A stretch of 37,866 nucleotides of DNA from Streptomyces nymphaeiformis (GCF_014203895.1 NZ_JACHJY010000022.1:1-37866); one strand, 5' to 3'; positions 23,218-32,179 are shown, counted from the first letter of the stretch. The notes: generated from the letters alone by a model not told the origin. Numbers and translations: made by a program.

Positions 23218-23916
23218 GTGTCCAAGGTGCCGAACCGGAGGAGAACGGCCGCCGCGCTCACCGCGGCGGCCGCGGTGGCGGGCGGGGTCGTGCTGGCCGG
23301 CGCACCGGTCGCGCAGGCGACCGTCGTCGACGTCAACTACGCCTGCGAGACGAAGATCGGGCCCAAGAGCGCCGTCTCGCCCGTCGACATCAAGGCCGTC
23401 AAGAGCGGCAGCGGCTACACGATCACCATGTCGTTCGAGAAGGGGGTGTCCGACAGCCCGGTCGAGCTCCCCAAGGGCGTCATGACCCCGCGCGCCCTGC
23501 TCGTCCTCGGCGGCGCCGCGAGCGGCACGGTGAAGGTCACCGGGACGCCGAACTCGGCCGCGATCCCGCCCGACACCCCCATCAGCATCGGCACGCTGAC
23601 CGGCACGTTCACCCCGAAGAAGAACGGCAAGGTCACCTTCACGGCGGGCACCCTCACCGTGCACGCCCTCGGGATGGACGCGGCCGTCTGCACCCCGAAG
23701 AACAACCCCAAGCCGTCCCTGGAACTCGAGGTCACGGGCGTATCCGGCGGCGGCTCGGGAGGCTCCGACACTCCGCCGCCGCCCGCCACCGACGGCGACC
23801 AGCTGCCGAAGACCGGCCCGCTCGACTCCGCCGTGGCGCTCGGCACCCTCGGCGGCACCGTCCTGCTGACCGGCGCCGCCGGAGTCCTCTGGCTCACGCG
23901 GCGCACGGCACGCTGA
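23218..23916 (+). CDS. secreted cell-wall protein with LPxTG sorting signal, two-Cys domain (copy A)
   Basis: A 232-residue protein. The GTG at 23218 is favoured by GAGGGG at 23204-23209; in-frame GTGs at 23209 and 23227 are alternatives. A signal peptide ends near AQA (residues ~32-34). The mature domain (~35-175) starts VVDVNYACETK and has LGGAASGTVKVTG at 97-109 and a second Cys158. A Gly/Ser/Pro linker leads to DGDQLPKTG, a hydrophobic stretch and RR at the end, a sorting signal for a sortase. The domain is homologous to both domains of the last gene in the operon. The next gene starts at the overlapping TGATG. Confidence 0.85.
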   Translation: MSKVPNRRRTAAALTAAAAVAGGVVLAGAPVAQATVVDVNYACETKIGPKSAVSPVDIKAVKSGSGYTITMSFEKGVSDSPVELPKGVMTPRALLVLGGAASGTVKVTGTPNSAAIPPDTPISIGTLTGTFTPKKNGKVTFTAGTLTVHALGMDAAVCTPKNNPKPSLELEVTGVSGGGSGGSDTPPPPATDGDQLPKTGPLDSAVALGTLGGTVLLTGAAGVLWLTRRTAR

Positions 23917-24782
23917 TGCGGACGGCGCCACGCCTCGGACGGCGCACGGCCGCGCGCTCCGGACGGCGCACGGCCGCCCGCTCCGGGCTCGTGGCCGCCG
24001 CGACCGCCCTCCTCGGCGCGGTCGCGGCGGCGCCCCCCGGCGCCCAGGCCTGGACGGCGGCGCCCGCCGCCGGACGGCCGTACGCCTACCTGGAGGGGCC
24101 GGCGGGCAGCGTCCTCCAGGACACCCTGTCGGTCACCAACCCCGGCACCGCGCCGCTCACCGTGCGCCTCACCGGCCAGGGCGGCGCCCCGGTGTCGTTC
24201 GCCGCGCGGACCGTGCGCGTGCCCGCCAGGACCCGCGCCGACGTGCCCTTCGCCGTGACCGTCACCGCCGACACCCCGCCCGGCGAACACCGCGGCACCG
24301 TCCGCGCCTCGGCCGCCGGCCGGGAGGTCCGGGTCGACCTGCGGCTACGGGTCAGCGGACCGCGCCTCGCCGCGCTCACCGTCGAGGACGTCCACGTCGA
24401 CGCGGGCGCCGTCCGCTACACCCTGGTCAACCGCGGCACCACGGTCCTCGCCCCGAGCCTCGCGGTCCGCGCCGAGGGCCTCCTCGGCACCGTCCTCGAC
24501 CGGCCCGGACGCGCCCTGCCGCTCACCCTCCGCCCCGGCGAGCGGGCCACCCGGACCGAACCCTGGCCCGACCCGCCCGCCCTCGACTCCGTCACCGTCC
24601 GGCTGACGGCCACCGCACCGGGCGCCGCCCCCGCCACCGCCCGCGCCGAGGCCGCCTTCGCCTCGGGCCCCGCGCTCACCGGCACGGCCGGGCTGCTCCT
24701 GGCAGCGGTGGGCGGCGCCGGGTACGCGGCACGGCGGCGGCGCGCCGGGGCCCGTACCCAGCGAGCGGGAGCGACCCCATGA
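23916..24782 (+). CDS. membrane-tethered Ig-like protein (WxL-interacting/DUF916-like layout)
   Basis: A 288-residue protein; the ATG at 23916 overlaps the previous stop by one base. The Arg-rich N-terminus contains a duplicated GRRTAARS (24-bp DNA repeat), then a hydrophobic signal segment ending near AQA. The mature part is beta-rich: YAYLEGPAGSVLQDTLSV, NPGTAPLTVRLTG, PFAVTVTADTPPGEHRGTV. These look like one or two Ig-like domains of the kind in DUF916/WxL-interacting proteins or alpha-galactosidase NEW3 domains. A C-terminal TM helix (LLLAAVGGAGYA) and basic tail face the cytoplasm. The family match is by pattern only. It has a 4-bp overlap with the next gene. Confidence 0.75.
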   Translation: MRTAPRLGRRTAARSGRRTAARSGLVAAATALLGAVAAAPPGAQAWTAAPAAGRPYAYLEGPAGSVLQDTLSVTNPGTAPLTVRLTGQGGAPVSFAARTVRVPARTRADVPFAVTVTADTPPGEHRGTVRASAAGREVRVDLRLRVSGPRLAALTVEDVHVDAGAVRYTLVNRGTTVLAPSLAVRAEGLLGTVLDRPGRALPLTLRPGERATRTEPWPDPPALDSVTVRLTATAPGAAPATARAEAAFASGPALTGTAGLLLAAVGGAGYAARRRRAGARTQRAGATP

Positions 24783-25840
24783 GGACGATCCGTACGGCCG
24801 CCGCCCTCCTCACCGCCCTCGCCCTCGTCCTGCTGCCCACCGCCCCCGCGGCGGTCGCGGCCCCGGGCCCCGTCGTCGAGCTCTCGACGACGGAGGGCGG
24901 CAAGGGCGGCGAGATCACCGTCAGCGGCAGCGGCTGGAAACCCGGCGCGCTGCTCATGCTCCTGATCTGCGGCCAGGGCGCCCCCGGCAAGGGCGTCATC
25001 GGCGGCACCAACTCCTGCGCCAACACCGAGGGCCGGGCGGCCACCGTCGACGCGCGGGGCGCCTTCAGCACGAAGCTCCCCGTCGCCGAGCCCCCCAAGC
25101 CCTGTCCCTGCGTGGTGCACGTCGCCGGGGTCACCGGGCAGCAGGACGCCGTCGACAAGGAGTTCACGGTCGCCGGGCACCCCACGGCCCCGCTCCCCGA
25201 GCCCTCCGGCGACGGCCGCCTCGCCGTCCTCGCCGCCGTCCGCCTCGACGGCTCCAGCGGCGTCCTCGTCTGGTTCGGGGCGCCCCCGCGCCGCGAGGTC
25301 GTCTTCACCGTCGGCAACCTCGGCCCGGCCCCGGTCAAGGACCCGGTCTTCCAGGTCGGCACCAGCCACGGCGTCTTCGCCCCGCAGTACGAGGAACGCC
25401 AGTGGCGCGGCACGATCGAACCCGGCAAGAAGGCCCTGATCCGCCTCCCCGCCGAACTCTCGGCCGGCGCGCACGGCGACTACCAGGTCTCCGTGACGTA
25501 CGCGGGCAAGGTCCTCGTCGAGCAGCCGTGGGGCGTCGGCCGTCCCTGGGGCGTGACCCTCTTCTGGGCGCTCCTCGCCCTCGTGGCGCCGGCCGCCCTG
25601 TTCCGGATCGGCATGGCCGTGGTCGACCGCGCGCGGCCCGCTTCCGGGGCCGGTCGGGCCCGCGCCGGGGGGACCCGGACGCCGGCGCGCGGCCGCCGCC
25701 GGGCCCCGGCCCGTACACCCGCTTCCGCCCCCGCTCCGGGGGACGGCGAGACGACCGCGGCCCTGCCGTGGTTCAGCCCTGACTCCGCACCGTCAGCGCC
25801 AGAGAGCAGCAGCCCGACGACGACGAAGGGACAAGCGTGA
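24779..25840 (+). CDS. secreted/membrane protein with neocarzinostatin-like Ig domain
   Basis: A 353-residue protein from the ATG at 24779 (ATGA overlap). A signal peptide ends near AVAA. Residues ~30-115 resemble the neocarzinostatin/macromomycin Ig fold: VVELSTTEGGKGGEITVSGS, with GWKP, CGQG and NSCANTEG, and a C-P-C pair in PPKPCPCVVHVAG. A second beta domain follows (~140-250). One TM helix (FWALLALVAPAALFRIGMAV) is followed by a long Arg/Ala/Pro cytoplasmic tail rich in RA/PA. It may bind a ligand or one of the sortase-anchored partners. It has a 4-bp overlap with the last gene. Confidence 0.75.
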   Translation: MRTIRTAAALLTALALVLLPTAPAAVAAPGPVVELSTTEGGKGGEITVSGSGWKPGALLMLLICGQGAPGKGVIGGTNSCANTEGRAATVDARGAFSTKLPVAEPPKPCPCVVHVAGVTGQQDAVDKEFTVAGHPTAPLPEPSGDGRLAVLAAVRLDGSSGVLVWFGAPPRREVVFTVGNLGPAPVKDPVFQVGTSHGVFAPQYEERQWRGTIEPGKKALIRLPAELSAGAHGDYQVSVTYAGKVLVEQPWGVGRPWGVTLFWALLALVAPAALFRIGMAVVDRARPASGAGRARAGGTRTPARGRRRAPARTPASAPAPGDGETTAALPWFSPDSAPSAPESSSPTTTKGQA

Positions 25841-27330
25841 GTACGCAACGGAGGATGAGCGCGGCCGGGGTCGCGCTGATGCTCGGCGGCGCGGGGATCC
25901 TGTATGCCGCCGGCCCCGCCCAGGCCGCCGAGGTGTCGTACGCGACGGAGTGCATCCCGCCGCCGATCTCGGGCCTCCCGCCCGTGCAGGGCACCACGAA
26001 GGTGCTGATCACCGCACCCGCGGAGGCCAAGGTCGGCGACGAGGTCGAGATCGTCTGGAAGACGGTCCAGGCCGCCTCGAAGAACCCCGACGTGCTCGAC
26101 CTCGACAAGGACACGGTGAAGCCGACCGGCGTCCTCACCGTCGGCGGCGCGGGCAGCGGGACCGTCGCGATGGAGGGCCCCCGGCAGAACCCGCCGATCC
26201 CCAAGAACAGCCCGATGGTGCTGCCCGACATGAAGGGGAAGCTGAAGCTGGACAAGGCGGGCGAGTTCACGCTGACGCCCGGCAAGTACACGATCAACGT
26301 GTCCAAGCCCCTGTCGACGGACACCAAGTGCTCCCCGAAGGAGACGGTGCCGGTCGGCGCGACGATCAAGGTGACGGAGGGGGGAGGGGGCAGCACGTCC
26401 GGAGGGTCGACGACGTCCGGTGGTTCGACGACCACGTCCGGTGGTTCTTCGTCGGCGTCCGGTGGTTCGACGACGACGTCCGGTGGCGCTTCGACCTCGG
26501 GTGATTCCTCGGCCTCGGGCGGGACCACCGCATCCGGGGGGACGACGACCACGTCGGGCGGTACGACGACGGCCGGCGGGACCACCGCGTCCGGCGGGTC
26601 CTCGGCCTCGGGTGACACGAGTGCCTCCGGGAGCACCACCACCTCCGGCGGCTCCGGGAGCTCCGGCGGTTCCGGTGGGCAGACCGACTTCCCCGGCAAG
26701 GAGGTCTCCGTCGCGTTCGCCTGTCAGAGCCCCGGCCCGCCCGACATCTCCTCCAAGGTGACGATCAACGCCAAGAGGAACGGCGAGGTCTACGACCTCA
26801 GGGTCAAGACGGCCAAGGGCGTCATGGACAGCCCCGCCGACCTGCCCAAGGGCGCCCTGAAGCCGTCCATGGCGGTGAAGCTCGGCGGGGCCGACAGCGG
26901 CACGGTGAAGGTCACCGGCGCGGCGAACCCCGCCCCCCTCACCAGGGGCGCCCCGGTCAGCCTGGAGGACATGAAGGGAACGTACCGGCCCGGAGCGACG
27001 GGCAAGTCGACGCTCAGCCCCGGCACGCTCACCATCACGGTCACCCTCGGCACCGTGAACATGGAGATCCCCTGCCAGGTCAAGGGCTCCGTCCAGGCCT
27101 CCCTGGAGCTGGACACGAGCAAGCAGGCCGGCGGCGCCTCCGGCGGCTCCGACGGCGGCACGACCACGGGCACGACCGCCGGCTCCGGCGGCTCCGGCGG
27201 CGGGAACCTCGCCCACACCGGCGCCGACGACGACGGCGCCCTGCGCGCCCTGGCCCTCGTCGCGGGCACGATCATCCTGCTCGGCGGCGCGGTCTTCACC
27301 TTCACCCCGTGGGCGCGGCTCCGGCGGTGA
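25837..27330 (+). CDS. large surface protein: two two-Cys domains, Ser/Thr/Gly linker, LAxTG sorting signal
   Basis: A 497-residue protein from the GTG at 25837. A signal peptide ends near QAA. Domain 1 (~31-178) has Cys at YATECIPP and DTKCSPK. A linker of ~100 residues is made of SGGSTT-type repeats. Domain 2 (~285-435) has FACQSPG and IPCQVKG and the line LGGADSGTVKVTG, near-identical to copy A. The C-terminus NLAHTGADDD, a hydrophobic segment and RLRR is a sortase-E-type LAxTG signal, the class used for Streptomyces chaplins. It is the operon's terminal gene, probably the longest-reaching cell-wall component. Confidence 0.85.
   Translation: MSTQRRMSAAGVALMLGGAGILYAAGPAQAAEVSYATECIPPPISGLPPVQGTTKVLITAPAEAKVGDEVEIVWKTVQAASKNPDVLDLDKDTVKPTGVLTVGGAGSGTVAMEGPRQNPPIPKNSPMVLPDMKGKLKLDKAGEFTLTPGKYTINVSKPLSTDTKCSPKETVPVGATIKVTEGGGGSTSGGSTTSGGSTTTSGGSSSASGGSTTTSGGASTSGDSSASGGTTASGGTTTTSGGTTTAGGTTASGGSSASGDTSASGSTTTSGGSGSSGGSGGQTDFPGKEVSVAFACQSPGPPDISSKVTINAKRNGEVYDLRVKTAKGVMDSPADLPKGALKPSMAVKLGGADSGTVKVTGAANPAPLTRGAPVSLEDMKGTYRPGATGKSTLSPGTLTITVTLGTVNMEIPCQVKGSVQASLELDTSKQAGGASGGSDGGTTTGTTAGSGGSGGGNLAHTGADDDGALRALALVAGTIILLGGAVFTFTPWARLRR
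26377..26685 (+). repeat. degenerate tandem repeat encoding the Ser/Thr/Gly linker
   Basis: Imperfect units around ACGTCCGGTGGTTCGACGAC encode SGGSTT/SGGTTT-like blocks (residues ~181-282). The copies vary in third positions and length. The region is likely to change length between strains and to be O-glycosylated or extended. Confidence 0.8.
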
Positions 27331-27336
27331 CGAACG

Positions 27337-27379
27337 ACGGAGGGCCCGTCGCACCGGTGCGGTGCGACGGGCCCTCCGT
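27337..27379. terminator. bidirectional terminator
   Basis: ACGGAGGGCCCGTCGCACC (27337-27355) pairs with GGTGCGACGGGCCCTCCGT (27361-27379) around a 5-nt loop, a perfect 19-bp stem. It separates the surface operon (+) from the peptide transporter (-). Confidence 0.92.
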
Positions 27380-27394
27380 GCGGGGCGGGTGACG

Positions 27395-28912
27395 TCAGTG
27401 GACGTCGCCCATGAGCACCTTGACCTTCTTGCGGTACATGAAGACCGCGACGGCGGCGATCGTGGCGGCCACGGCCTGCAGCGCGATGATCCCGGTGCCG
27501 TTCAGGTCCACGCCCGCGAGGGAGAGCAGACCCGTGGTGCAGTCACCGGCGGTGACGGCGAGGAACCAGACGCCCAGCATCTGCGAGGCGTACTTCTGCG
27601 GCGCCATCTTCGTGGTGACGGAGAGGCCGACCGGGGAGAGGCACAGCTCGGCGACGGTCTGGATGAAGTAGATCCCGACCAGCCACATCGGGCTGACCTT
27701 GCCGTCTCCGGCCATGCCGATCGGGGCCAGGAAGACGAAGAACGAGATGCCGACGCCCAGCAGACCGAGCGAGAACTTCACGATGGTGCTCGGCTCCTGG
27801 TTGCGGCGGGAGAGCCACAGCCACAGCCAGGCGAAGACCGGAGCCAGCGCCATGACGAAGAGCGGGTTGAGCGACTGGAACCAGGTGGCCGGGAAGCTCA
27901 GCGGACCGATGTGGTCGGTGGTCTTGCTGTCCGCGAAGAGGGACAGGGTCGAGCCGCCCTGGTCGTAGATCATCCAGAAGACGGCCGCGGCCACGAAGAA
28001 CCAGATGTAGCCGGTGACCTTCGACTGCTCGACCTTGTCGAGGTCCTTGTCGCGCTTGATGCGGACGATCACGGCGATCGGGATGAGCAGACCGGCCAGG
28101 GTGATCGGGACGAGCGCCCAGTTCAGGGTGTACATGCCGGCGGCGACGATGATGCCGTAGAAGACGGCGACGACGGCGATCGTGGCGCAGACCTTGACGA
28201 TGACGGACTTGCGCTCGGCGTCGGACAGCGGGTTCGGGACCACGCTGCTCTTCGCGTTCAGGTGGCGGGTGCCGAGCAGGAACTGGCCCAGACCGATCGC
28301 CATGCCGATGGCCGCGAGCAGGAAGCCCAGGTGCCAGTTGTAGCTCTCGCCGACGGTGCCGATGACCAGCGGGGCGAGGAAGGCGCCGAGGTTGATGCCG
28401 ACGTAGAAGAGGGTGAAGCCACCGTCACGGCGCGGGTCGTCCGGGCCGTCGTAGAGGTGGCCGACCATCGTGGAGATGTTGGCCTTGAGCAGACCGGAAC
28501 CGGCGGCGACCAGCGCCAGGCCGACGAAGAACATCGCCTGGCCGGGGATGGCCAGCGAGGCGTGACCGGCCATGATCACGAAGCCGGCGATGGTGACGGT
28601 CTTGCGGGCGCCCCAGACGCGGTCACCGAACCAGCCGCCGGGCATGGCCATCAGGTAGACCATCGAGACGTAGACGGAGTAGATCGCCGTCGCGGTCGCC
28701 GCGGTCATGGCGAGGCCGCCACCCTGGCTGCCGGTCGCCGCGTCCGCGCCGCCGGAGACCAGGTACAGAACGAGAAGGGCCCTCATGCCGTAGTAGGAGA
28801 AACGCTCCCACATCTCGGTCATGAAGAGGGTGGCCAGGCCACGGGGGTGGCCGAAGAACGTCTTCTCGGAACCAGGGGTTCCGGCCGAAGTCGTCGTCAG
28901 GCTGGACGCCAT
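27395..28912 (-). CDS. POT/PTR-family proton-dependent oligopeptide transporter
   Basis: A 505-residue inner-membrane protein from the ATG at 28912, with AAGGA upstream. The N-terminal GLATLFMTEMWERFSYYGMR is the PTR2 signature. FTLFYVGINLGAFLAPLVIG contains the family F-Y-x-x-I-N-x-G, followed by FLLAAIGMAIGLGQF. About 14 membrane helices fit the POT fold. It imports di- and tripeptides with protons. The gene stands alone, with its own promoter in the 425-bp intergenic region. A dipeptidase is encoded 5 kb away, but no direct operon link exists. Confidence 0.95.
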   Translation of the reverse strand: MASSLTTTSAGTPGSEKTFFGHPRGLATLFMTEMWERFSYYGMRALLVLYLVSGGADAATGSQGGGLAMTAATATAIYSVYVSMVYLMAMPGGWFGDRVWGARKTVTIAGFVIMAGHASLAIPGQAMFFVGLALVAAGSGLLKANISTMVGHLYDGPDDPRRDGGFTLFYVGINLGAFLAPLVIGTVGESYNWHLGFLLAAIGMAIGLGQFLLGTRHLNAKSSVVPNPLSDAERKSVIVKVCATIAVVAVFYGIIVAAGMYTLNWALVPITLAGLLIPIAVIVRIKRDKDLDKVEQSKVTGYIWFFVAAAVFWMIYDQGGSTLSLFADSKTTDHIGPLSFPATWFQSLNPLFVMALAPVFAWLWLWLSRRNQEPSTIVKFSLGLLGVGISFFVFLAPIGMAGDGKVSPMWLVGIYFIQTVAELCLSPVGLSVTTKMAPQKYASQMLGVWFLAVTAGDCTTGLLSLAGVDLNGTGIIALQAVAATIAAVAVFMYRKKVKVLMGDVH

Positions 28913-29337
28913 GTCGATCCTTGCTCTGTCGGGACGCACGCCTTGTGAGCGTGATGCGCCCGGTGGGGGAGGCCGGCACCGGCGGGGTCGAGTGACTCCA
29001 CCGGGATCCACGCCCCGGCAGACGCGTTGTCGCGTCCCGGGACCCGGCCCACAGGTCATTCACCGTCTCCAGGTTCGGCGGAGCCGGACCTACGCAGAAG
29101 AGGACCTTGGCGTGTGAAGTCGGCCAAAGGTCCCCGATTACCGCTACTGACGTATCGCCACCATACGACACGACAGTGCCGGATATGGAAGGACTTGAGA
29201 GATGGATCACAGGTGACGCAGGAACCGTACGCGATCATTCGAAGGTCATCTGCTGGATGCCCACAAGATCCCCAGGGGCCATCCGGGCCCTGCGGATCCC
29301 GCCCCGGCCCGGGCGCCGTGCGGACTACCATCACCCC
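28913..29337. other. 425-bp intergenic region between peptide transporter and response regulator
   Basis: No gene is supported; reading frames here are shadows without start sites or codon bias. CGTAT (29151-29155) and ATACG (29163-29167) form a short inverted repeat. The -10-like TACCAT (29326-29331) serves the response regulator. The long 5' region of the transporter gene (first ~150 bp upstream of 28912) may be an untranslated leader; no known riboswitch motif was recognised. Confidence 0.5.
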
Positions 29338-30011
<674 letters not shown>

Positions 30012-30015
<4 letters not shown>

Positions 30016-30030
30016 GGCCTGGCCGGCGGC
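30012..30030 (+). repeat. solo end of the 6523-6625 element
   Basis: CTAGGGCCTGGCCGGCGGC matches the 19-bp terminal repeat CTAGGGCCTGTCCGGCGGA at 17 of 19 positions. As at 6622, its TAG is the stop codon of the adjacent gene. No partner right end was found downstream. Confidence 0.6.
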
Positions 30031-30130
30031 TCGGCCGGCCCGGCTCGCGGGGCTTGGGGGTCGGGGCTCGGCCGACTGGGCGCGGTATCGCCGTAGAGGT
30101 GCGCGTCGTGTCGCGGCCGTCCGCCGTCGT

Positions 30131-30165
30131 GGGCCGGTCGCGCAGTTCCCCGCGCCCCTTCAGGG
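30131..30165 (+). repeat. dispersed Streptomyces intergenic repeat
   Basis: GGTCGCGCAGTTCCCCGCGC followed by CCCTTCAGGGC is the very common Streptomyces extragenic repeat (from memory). CAGGGCCTTG recurs at 30161-30170 and 30218-30227, a local duplication just before the kinase start. Confidence 0.7.
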
Positions 30166-30240
30166 CCTTGCCGCAGCGGTCGTCGTCAACGCCCTCCGGA
30201 GGAGCTCCGTGCCCCGTCAGGGCCTTGGCACACTGGGTCC

Positions 30241-31512
30241 ATGCGCCGCCGCCTGATCAACTCCACGCTCGCCGTCGTCCTCGTCGTCATCGCCGTCTTC
30301 GGCGGCTCGCTCGTCCTCGTCGAGACCCGCACGATCTCCAACAGCGCCCAGGAGAGCGTGGACTCGGAGGCCCTCCGGCTCGTCTCCATCGTCGACAGCC
30401 GGCTCATCGGCGGCGAGCCGGTCAACCCCGGCATCCTCGCCCAGCAGGGCGGCGCCAAGCGGTACGCCCAGATCCGCATCCCCGGCCGCGACACCATCGA
30501 GATCGGCGACCGCCCCGAGGGCCAGGTCATCCGGGGCCTCGCCGAGGGCGAGCGCGGCGAGACCGTGGTCGTCGAGGAGTCCCGCTCCGAGGTGACCGCC
30601 GAGGTCGGCCGCACCCTGCTGATCATCGGCGCCGTGGCGCTGCTCGCGGTCGTCGCCGCCGTCCTCCTCGCCGTACGGCAGGCGAACAGGCTGACGTCGC
30701 CGCTCACCGACCTCGCGGAGACCGCCGAGCGGCTCGGCTCCGGCGACCCGCGGCCCCGGCACAAGCGGTACGGGGTGCCCGAGCTGGACCGGGTCGCGGA
30801 CGTCCTCGACGCCTCCGCCGAGCGCATCGCCCGGATGCTCACCGCCGAGCGCCGGCTCGCCGCCGACGCCTCCCACCAGCTCCGTACGCCCCTCACCGCG
30901 CTCTCCATGCGCCTGGAGGAGGTCGCCCTCGCCGACGAGCTGGACACGGTCAAGGAGGAGGCGACGATCGCGCTCACCCAGGTCGAGCGGCTCACCGACG
31001 TCGTCGAGCGGCTCCTCACCAACGCGCGGGACCCCCGCACCGGCTCCGCCGTCGCCTTCGACCTCGACGAGGTCGTCAAGCAGCAGATCGAGGAGTGGCG
31101 CCCGGCCTACCGCAGCGCGGGGCGGGCCATCGTGCACTCCGGCAAGCAGGGGATGCGGGCCGTCGGCACCCCGGGAGCGGTCGCCCAGGTCCTCGCCGCC
31201 CTGATCGAGAACTCGCTCATGCACGGCGGCGGCACGGTCGCCCTGCGCACCCGCGTCACCGGCAACCAGTCGGTCATCGAGGTCACCGACGAGGGCCCGG
31301 GCGTCCCCGCCGACCTCGGCGCGCGGATCTTCGAGCGGGCGGTGAGCGGGCGCAGCTCGACGGGGATCGGCCTCGCGGTGGCCCGGGACCTGGCGGAGGC
31401 GGACGGCGGCCGTCTGGAGCTGCTCCAGCAGCAGCCGCCGGTCTTCGCGCTCTTCCTGAGCCGCGAGGTCAGGGGCGTCGCGAAGGAGCCGGAGGAGCGC
31501 CCGGTGCGGTAG
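30241..31512 (+). CDS. sensor histidine kinase, leaderless
   Basis: A 423-residue protein from the ATG at 30241, 7 nt after CACACT and without a ribosome-binding site. TM1 (~8-27), an extracytoplasmic sensor of about 95 residues, TM2 (~125-147), then HAMP. HisKA holds the phospho-acceptor His212 in DASHQLRTPL; the GHKL domain has LIENSLMHGGG (N-box), DEGPGVP (G1) and GIGLAVARDL (G2). The extracytoplasmic part has no family I recognise. It most likely phosphorylates the preceding regulator. Confidence 0.93.
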   Translation: MRRRLINSTLAVVLVVIAVFGGSLVLVETRTISNSAQESVDSEALRLVSIVDSRLIGGEPVNPGILAQQGGAKRYAQIRIPGRDTIEIGDRPEGQVIRGLAEGERGETVVVEESRSEVTAEVGRTLLIIGAVALLAVVAAVLLAVRQANRLTSPLTDLAETAERLGSGDPRPRHKRYGVPELDRVADVLDASAERIARMLTAERRLAADASHQLRTPLTALSMRLEEVALADELDTVKEEATIALTQVERLTDVVERLLTNARDPRTGSAVAFDLDEVVKQQIEEWRPAYRSAGRAIVHSGKQGMRAVGTPGAVAQVLAALIENSLMHGGGTVALRTRVTGNQSVIEVTDEGPGVPADLGARIFERAVSGRSSTGIGLAVARDLAEADGGRLELLQQQPPVFALFLSREVRGVAKEPEERPVR

Positions 31513-31530
31513 AAGCCGACGGGGGAGGGG

Positions 31531-32046
31531 TCAGACGCGGTCGGGCTGGCGGCGGTCCGCCTGCCGCGGGGCCTGCTCCAGGAACGATTCGGCGGTCTGC
31601 ACGGCCTCCTTCGCCGGCAGCGCGCGGAACACCCACGTGCGGTACGACCAGAAGCGGAACAGCGTCGCGACGCCGATGCCGAAGAACTTGAAGAAGTTGC
31701 TCTGCAGCGGGGTGTCCCAGCCGAACCCGTACGTCGCCGCGTACAGCAGACCGTTCTGGATCACCAGGCCGACCAGGCTGAAGACGAGGAAGAGCGCCAT
31801 CTCCTTGGTGCGGCTGCTCTTGTCCCGGTCCCGGTAGGTGAAGTACCGGAAGCCGACGTAGTTGAAGGCGATCGCGACCACGGTGGCGATGACGCTCGCC
31901 CGCACGACCGGCAGGTCCGAGAAGTGGCGGACGAGGTTGAACACGCCGAGGTCGACCAGGACCCCGACGGCACCGACGGCGCCGAACTTGGCGACCTCCC
32001 GGAAGAGCCCCTGGAGTCGCATGCGCAGCGCGCCGGGTTCACTCAT
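31531..32046 (-). CDS. GtrA-family membrane protein
   Basis: A 171-residue protein from the ATG at 32046. Four TM helices fit the GtrA fold: FGAVGAVGVLVDLGVFNLV, VRASVIATVVAIAFNYVGFR (with the family F-N-Y), MALFLVFSLVGLVIQNGLLY and FFGIGVATLFRFWSYRTW. GtrA-like proteins are associated with moving or flipping polyprenyl-linked sugars in wall or teichoic-acid glycosylation. UDP-glucose dehydrogenase is encoded in this region but not adjacent. Divergent from purK. Confidence 0.88.
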   Translation of the reverse strand: MSEPGALRMRLQGLFREVAKFGAVGAVGVLVDLGVFNLVRHFSDLPVVRASVIATVVAIAFNYVGFRYFTYRDRDKSSRTKEMALFLVFSLVGLVIQNGLLYAATYGFGWDTPLQSNFFKFFGIGVATLFRFWSYRTWVFRALPAKEAVQTAESFLEQAPRQADRRQPDRV

Positions 32047-32179
32047 GGTGATCGCTCTGTCCCGTCCGTCCGGTTGACGTCCGGGCGACGTCAACCCAAC
32101 CACTCTAACCAGGGCCCCTGTCACCCGCCTGTGTACCGCGCAAACCTGTGGAGAACCCGTCCCCCATCCGCTCCGTCCT

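Noticed and set aside
30131..30165. A CRISPR or integron site
   Set aside because: A single copy of a common Streptomyces extragenic repeat, with no spacers and no repeat array.
31211..31330. Possible riboswitch or tRNA in kinase coding sequence
   Set aside because: No structure beyond normal coding-sequence GC pairing.
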